Source: Oscillospiraceae bacterium (lineage in GTDB: Bacteria > Bacillota > Clostridia > Oscillospirales > Ruminococcaceae). Taken from it: a DNA stretch of 46,540 nucleotides. Made by a program: the position numbers and the translations under genes. The notes beneath the pieces are model-generated. The model did no database searches, was not told the DNA's origin, and was given only the letters and a program-made list of their open reading frames with translations. The stretch is from contig JAFRTG010000022.1 in assembly GCA_017427265.1 (NCBI GenBank), forward strand, positions 1 to 46,540, read 5' to 3'. Shown here one piece after another: positions 43,001-46,540 of the stretch. How positions within the stretch are numbered: the first letter of the stretch is position 1; each line of letters starts with the position of its first letter.

Positions 43001-44260
43001 TTTATAGAAATTGACTTTGAATGCAATGGTATATGAGAGACTGGGGGTTACAGTTAATACATTGTTGGGCGACGGGAAATCATGCCGAAAGTTGCAGACC
43101 AGTTTACTTGTCATATTACCCGAAGCATACGGATCCGGCAGTTCGTCAAATTCAGCAACATTCGAGTCGAGATAATTCCGGTCTGCAGTCTGCATTTCGG
43201 TTTCTGCGTCCGCAGAATCTTCTGCTTCGGATGCATTTTCAGTGATTTCAGCATCTTCCGGCTGTTCTGCAGCAGGGATTGCTTCGGTTTCAGGCTGAAT
43301 TTCTGTTTCAGCAGGTGCTGTTTCATCTGTCTGGAGTGGCATATCTTTTGCCACTTCATAATTGTCATTGTGTGTTTCGATTTTGATGAAATCAAACATC
43401 TCATCGGCGGCATTCTCACCGGAGATGGTCGCCTTGTCACCGTCGATCTGAACGTCATGGACGGTCAGCGCAACGATATCGCCGGGAGCAGGCTGCGCAA
43501 AGAAGTATGAACCGTCTTCCAGATTTCTGACCGTGTCGTCGATGTTGTCAAACACATAGATGTTGTTGTCATAGTCTGCGGAAACAAGGGTGTTGACCTC
43601 GTCCGTAGACTCTGCCTGAACGGTTTCCTCATTCAGAACAAGGAAGTTTGTGTCGTTTCGGTCGTCAAGGTTGACGACCTGTTCTTCGTCAAATGCAGTG
43701 ATATCCGTTGCGCGGATTTCCTGTACCTGTCTGGTGTTGTCGCTGACGAGGAAGCTGTCACCGATCGGCAGACCAAGGCGGTTGAGCAGCTGACCCTTGA
43801 TGATGTAGAATTCCGGGATTCTTGAGAGGTCAGCTTTCAACTCCGTTATGACGCTTTCACCGGCCTTGACAGCAGCCTCAACCGTGTAAACATCCGACGG
43901 ATCGTCCTGATTGGTGAACGAAATGAGGAGCTTACAGTCTGTCGGCTGCGTGGACGCGGCCAGGATGTCACCGGTCTGATCGTTGTAATCAACATAGGTG
44001 ACAGCATAGGTTTGCGTCTGGTTCTGCGGTGCAGGCTGAGAGAGCGGTACTGCCTGCTGACCGCTGCGGTTTGCCGGATCGGAGGCCTTTTGGGCAATGT
44101 AATCCGCAAAGGAATTCTTCCCCTGCAGACTGTCATCCTGTCCGCTTGCGGTCTGACCCGCAGCGGATTCCGGTTTGCGTGTACTGAAGGAATTGGCTTC
44201 CGACAGTACGACCGATGTACACATGACTGCACTGAGTACACCGGCGATGAATTTCTTCAT
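40076..44260 (-). CDS. Very large secreted LRR_5 (BspA-like) protein with Thr-rich tail and no dockerin
   Basis: A protein of about 1,394 residues. The ATG at 44260 follows AGGAG; a TTG one codon earlier is possible. A signal peptide (to about residue 23) is followed by a region to about 400 with Gln/Pro- and Glu-rich linkers. Then comes a long beta-rich region (about 400-850) that I do not recognise, with repeated FNINVDLELYISGTF-type strands. BspA-type leucine-rich repeats fill about 900-1330 and include two copies of a 188-residue unit, with YSWFFNGNYSPAGYY inserts between repeats. The C-terminus is a poly-Thr/Ala tail and ends there, without the dockerin seen in the next gene. Likely a surface or matrix-binding protein, loosely attached or secreted. 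Confidence 0.85.
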   Translation of the reverse strand: MKKFIAGVLSAVMCTSVVLSEANSFSTRKPESAAGQTASGQDDSLQGKNSFADYIAQKASDPANRSGQQAVPLSQPAPQNQTQTYAVTYVDYNDQTGDILAASTQPTDCKLLISFTNQDDPSDVYTVEAAVKAGESVITELKADLSRIPEFYIIKGQLLNRLGLPIGDSFLVSDNTRQVQEIRATDITAFDEEQVVNLDDRNDTNFLVLNEETVQAESTDEVNTLVSADYDNNIYVFDNIDDTVRNLEDGSYFFAQPAPGDIVALTVHDVQIDGDKATISGENAADEMFDFIKIETHNDNYEVAKDMPLQTDETAPAETEIQPETEAIPAAEQPEDAEITENASEAEDSADAETEMQTADRNYLDSNVAEFDELPDPYASGNMTSKLVCNFRHDFPSPNNVLTVTPSLSYTIAFKVNFYKSFGYLNFTMNLEHNFTYGLSATVKNAPLDRFELTDIHNYLMEHTDSLTNKILNIALETGIPGVNFNINVDLELYISGTFSMVRTFKVISGQSYDSDRPEGHKYQKQGATTSTDNTTTLEGKFRIAIVFSIEAELAKLIRFGVNFSIGFEAKSAIKATDKIKDGISTATTVSFLCYDESENTKHSCTIGLDGELNFVMSLGVYLEFGFKHFEKLKLKFEYTILTLEYKIADWHCCLGNDGKFHFGYGKCPRIAYKTTLNLKDAYNINAFDLSGHSATLTLDSNTYTFDNPSLVAYCSTGRHSYKVTIDGKTIQNGTFTISNSKKDVDICIRMDLVGSGDNQHYEPSGNGSNENDGPEITTETPYTAPTEPNTTITHYRILKSQNNIEAMNRDADGNLLQLGEHLYSVLSEDGYLYITGYGDMYNFTSSPFKNPKLIKTVEFADEDDVEDEEDEEPRPHKYITSIGDHVFDGASNLTTIYTSNKIRRIGNYAFRNCSALEGFRYGGPNDTSNELLLPADLQYIGNSAFENCDSANFGNLIIKDLISRIGEKAFQKCTGITYAEIPGSVSSLGSQAFYGCSSITSAVVHDGVGEIGQYVFGECKSLESLTIPYAGNTLAAANDGTAEPIYSWFFNGNYSPAGYYKANKHGIPNALKIITVTGGNNIPANSFKNMQSLTEINYPNDIVSIGDNAFYNCNQVTNLNIPDTVTSIGSTAFSNCTAMQFGELILPEGLTALGTYAFYNCLGITSVDIPGSVDKLSTYAFSHCANITSAVIRDGVGEIEEHVFNECKSLESLTIPYAGNTLAAANDGTAEPVYSWFFNGNYSPAGYYKANQYGIPNTLKSITVTGGSIIPANSFNGMRNLTTFVAPATLETVQSGAFYGCSGLTEASIQNDGNSWNAVVIEANNQPLLNLIPQQPEPETTTTTTETTTTTTTTTTTTTTAAAVTTTTAAATTTTATAATTTTTTAAVTTTAQ
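40506..41633 (-). repeat. Two tandem copies of a 564-bp (188-residue) LRR unit
   Basis: TTTGCCTTGTAATAGCC occurs at 40506 and again at 41070, exactly 564 bp apart, with high identity over the first ~130 bases and partial identity beyond. The same period is found in the neighbouring gene. Confidence 0.75.
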
Positions 44261-44326
44261 CAAATTGAATCACTCCTAACTGTAAAAAAATATTGTGTTA
44301 TATGCTGTGTATATTGCAGCATCATT

Positions 44327-44355
44327 ATTATAGCACAACAAATAACGGATGTCAA
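44327..44355 (-). promoter_or_regulatory. Promoter of the large LRR protein gene
   Basis: Minus-strand TTGACA (44350-44355) and TATAAT (44327-44332), spacer 17 bp. The stretch 44360-44470 holds nothing else evident. Confidence 0.85.
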
Positions 44356-44474
44356 TTCAGCTCGATTCTGTCAATTATGAGTACAAATTGTAGAATCCGG
44401 ATAAGAAGCATCAGATGTAATATGATGCGTAATATGCTGATTACGAATAAGGATGATTGCCATATATGAAAAAA

Positions 44475-44506
44475 ACGTGCGCCTGCTGCCGAAGCAGCAA
44501 GTGCAC
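44475..44506 (-). terminator. Terminator of the LRR-dockerin gene at the right edge
   Basis: CTGCTGC/GCAGCAA with flanking GTGC/GCAC pairs around CGAA, with six T's following on the minus strand (A's at 44470-44475). Confidence 0.75.
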
Positions 44507-44521
44507 GCCTGAGATATGAAT

Positions 44522-46540
44522 TTATTTGCGAATTAGATTTTTTTTGCGGCCGATCAGATAACTCCACGGGATGTCCAGCTGTGCGATGGTATTGGAAACA
44601 TAGTAAACAAGAACCAGCTGCGCATCCGTTAGTGTGATCTTTCCGTCTTCATCGACATCTGCAGCATTGCGCTGTGCATCGGTGAGCGTCGGGTGCAGAC
44701 CAATAAACTCTTCCACATAGAATGTGAGAACAGTGATGACATCGTTCATTGTGACCACGCCGTCGCCGTCCGGATCGCCCTTCTCAAGCGGAGTTTCCGG
44801 TTCAGTGGGCTGTGTCGGGGTCGTTGTGACCGGAGCGGTCGTTTCGGTTGTCGTCACTTCCGTTGTGGTAGCTTCCGTTGTGGTAGCTTCCGTTGTGGTA
44901 ACTTCCGTTGTGGTAGCTTCCGTCGTGGTAGATTCCGTCGTGGTAGATTCTGTTGTGGTAGATTCTGTTGTGGTAGTTGTTGCCTTAGTGGTTGTAGTTG
45001 TAGCTTTCGTAGTCGTGGTAGTAGCCTTGGTAGTCGTGGTCGTAGCCTTGGCAGTCGTGGTTGTTGCCTTGGTAGTTGTGGTCGTAGCCTTGGCAGTCGT
45101 GGTCGTAGCCTTGGCAGTCGTGGTCGTAGCCTTGGCAGTCGTGGTCGTAGCCTTGGCAGTCGTGGTTGTAGCCTTCGTAGTTGTGGTCGTAGCCTTCGCA
45201 GTCGTGGTGGTTGTCTCGGTAGTCGTAGTGGTTGTCTCAGTGGTCGTTGTTGTCACGTTCTCAGGAATTGTTGTACCAGGTACAGGGTGTTTCCGGACGA
45301 GGTTCAGGAGCGGATCATTGTCTTCTTCAATGACAACGTCGTCCCAGTTGTTGTCCGCATTCAGAATCTGTGCCTCACTGAGCGCATTACAGCCGTGGAA
45401 TGCACCGGCCTGAACAGTTTCCAGGGTGCCCGGCGCAACAAATGTTTTCAGTCCGGACATGTTCATGAAGCTGTCAGCCGGAATGATGCTTCCGCCGGTC
45501 ACTGTGATGCTGGTGAGACCAGCAGGGATGCCGTGACCGTTTGCATTGTAGTAGCCTTCCGGCGCATATGCGCTGTTGAAGAACCAGCTGTAAACAGGTG
45601 CTGCGGAACCGTCGTTCGCGGTTTCCAGCGTGTTGCCTGCATAAGGGATTGTCAGGGTTTCAAGCGATCTGCACTCATTGAAGACATAGCGCTGGATCTC
45701 AGCAACACCGTCACGGATGACAGCATTTTTGAGATTTGCACAGCGCACAAATGCCTGATTGCCGATGATTCGGACAGAGGAAGGAATATCGACAGCCGTA
45801 ATGCCGAGACAGTTGTTGAATGCCTCTATGCCGATGAAGGTCAGCTTATCCGAGAAATTCATTTCGCCGAATTGTGCAGCAGAGCAGTTGTAGAATGCAT
45901 AATGACCAATGCTGGTAACAGTCTCCGGAATCGGCAGATTCGGAACCTTGCTGCAGTTATAGAATGCGTATTCGCCGATGCTTGTGATGTCATCCGGATA
46001 GATGATCTCTTCGAGACTGACCATGTTGCTGAAGCTGTTGTCCGGAATGATGCTTCCGCCGGTCACGGTAATTTTGGTAAGACCTGCGGGGATGCCGTGA
46101 CCGTTTGCATTGTAGAAGCCTTCCGGTGCATATGCGCTGTTGAAGAACCAGCTGTAAACAGGTTCTGCGGAACCGTCGTTTGCGGTTTCCAGCGTCTTGC
46201 CGGCATAAGGGATTGTCAGGGTTTCAAGCGATTTGCACTCATTGAATACATAGCGCTGAATTTCAGCAACACCGTCACGGATGACAGCATTTTTGAGATT
46301 TGCACAGCGCGCGAATGCCTGATTGCCGATGATTCGGACAGAGGAAGGAATATCGACAGCCGTAATGCCGAGGCAGGTGTCGAATGCCTGTGTGCCAATG
46401 ACGGTCAGCTTATCCGAGAATTTCATTTCGCCGAATTGTGCAGCAGAGCAGTTGTAGAATGCATAATGACCAATGCTGGTAACAGTCTCCGGAATCGGCA
46501 GATTCGGAACCTTGCTGCAGTTATAGAATGCGTATTCGCC
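44522..46540 (-). CDS. Secreted LRR_5 protein with Thr-rich linker and dockerin (5' end beyond window)
   Basis: The frame is open to the right edge, so the N-terminus and signal peptide are missing; 672 residues are seen. They comprise BspA-type leucine-rich repeats in near-identical 188-residue units, with the SWFFNSAYAPEGYYNANGHG insert between repeats. A Thr linker of about 140 residues follows, built from 7-residue units such as ATTTTAK and later TTEATTT. A C-terminal dockerin completes the protein, with GDPDGDGVVTMNDV and DVDEDGKITLTDAQ calcium loops and a basic tail (GRKKNLIRK). It shares its repeat unit with the gene to its left, so the two arose by duplication. Function is probably adhesion or matrix binding on the scaffold. 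Confidence 0.9.
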   Translation of the reverse strand, partial: GEYAFYNCSKVPNLPIPETVTSIGHYAFYNCSAAQFGEMKFSDKLTVIGTQAFDTCLGITAVDIPSSVRIIGNQAFARCANLKNAVIRDGVAEIQRYVFNECKSLETLTIPYAGKTLETANDGSAEPVYSWFFNSAYAPEGFYNANGHGIPAGLTKITVTGGSIIPDNSFSNMVSLEEIIYPDDITSIGEYAFYNCSKVPNLPIPETVTSIGHYAFYNCSAAQFGEMNFSDKLTFIGIEAFNNCLGITAVDIPSSVRIIGNQAFVRCANLKNAVIRDGVAEIQRYVFNECRSLETLTIPYAGNTLETANDGSAAPVYSWFFNSAYAPEGYYNANGHGIPAGLTSITVTGGSIIPADSFMNMSGLKTFVAPGTLETVQAGAFHGCNALSEAQILNADNNWDDVVIEEDNDPLLNLVRKHPVPGTTIPENVTTTTTETTTTTTETTTTTAKATTTTTKATTTTAKATTTTAKATTTTAKATTTTAKATTTTTKATTTTAKATTTTTKATTTTTKATTTTTKATTTTTESTTTESTTTESTTTEATTTEVTTTEATTTEATTTEVTTTETTAPVTTTPTQPTEPETPLEKGDPDGDGVVTMNDVITVLTFYVEEFIGLHPTLTDAQRNAADVDEDGKITLTDAQLVLVYYVSNTIAQLDIPWSYLIGRKKNLIRK
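44840..45255 (-). repeat. Minisatellite coding for the Thr-rich linker
   Basis: The core is a 21-bp unit (GGTCGTAGCCTTGGCAGTCGT on the plus strand, less its last base, and variants) repeated many times between about 45000 and 45200. It is followed leftward by 15-18-bp variants of TCCGTTGTGGTAGCT. Such arrays change copy number easily, so linker length may vary between strains. Confidence 0.8.
45541..46540 (-). repeat. 564-bp (188-residue) LRR unit repeated at the right edge
   Basis: TTGCATTGTA recurs at 45541 and 46105, and ATTTCGCCGAATTG at 45861 and 46425, both exactly 564 bp apart with only scattered differences. At least two copies are present and more may lie beyond the edge. Confidence 0.85.

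Noticed and set aside
44724-45413. Plus-strand poly-Val frame
   Set aside because: It is the complement of the Thr-rich linker coding sequence.

Overview
The window looks like the chromosome of a Ruminococcus-type member of the Clostridia (Oscillospiraceae). The evidence is the set of secreted proteins with type I dockerins, CotH-dockerin and BspA-like leucine-rich-repeat proteins, a Tn1549-like conjugative element, sigma-A promoters and a Gram-positive LexA box. No species is claimed.

Left accessory region (1-7448). A Tn4451/TnpX-type transposon (tail of an unknown gene, tnpW, large serine recombinase; 1 to about 2200) has inserted into the maff2 gene of an integrative conjugative element. 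The rest of that element's visible module reads leftward: maff2 (truncated), VirD4/TraG coupling protein, PcfB, two small proteins and a DUF6017-type winged-helix protein. It ends with a candidate structured RNA, four 10-bp-phased direct repeats and a 52-bp 3' fragment of a tRNA-Leu(UAA) gene, read here as the chromosomal attachment site. The tRNA terminator follows.

Housekeeping region (7449-25870). It holds an XRE regulator with membrane segments, a small possible immunity protein, a four-copy 104-111-bp hairpin repeat, and O-acetylhomoserine sulfhydrylase (metY) preceded by a 23-codon leader ORF ending in Cys-Arg-Cys. Next come a two-component system divergent from an FtsX-type ABC transporter with a C45-like lipoprotein, a short operon (membrane-anchored unknown and SDR dehydrogenase), a CotH-dockerin protein, and a LexA-controlled operon (Y-family polymerase, VOC protein, AAA ATPase, YolD-like protein).

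Secreted peptidase array (26041-35450). This is the most unusual part. Five tandem paralogous genes combine three modules in different ways: an M4-like zinc peptidase lacking a propeptide, a papain/NlpC-like Cys-His domain, and a dockerin. The layouts are M4 alone with the active site destroyed (A), M4+Cys+dockerin (B), M4 alone (C), M4+Cys+dockerin (D), and Cys+dockerin (E). All five carry a conserved two-part upstream motif 150-160 bp before a sigma-A-like -10 box. Genes C and D share an almost identical upstream region and signal peptide. The array appears to be a locally expanding, co-regulated, scaffold-attached extracellular proteolytic system.

Right region (35547-46540). It holds a small LRR-dockerin protein, an XRE/membrane-protein pair, a dockerin relic, a CotH lipoprotein and two large LRR_5 (BspA-like) proteins. 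The two large proteins share a 188-residue repeat and Thr-rich linkers; one ends in its linker without a dockerin, and the other has a dockerin and runs off the right edge. All calls come from reading the sequence; no database search was run.
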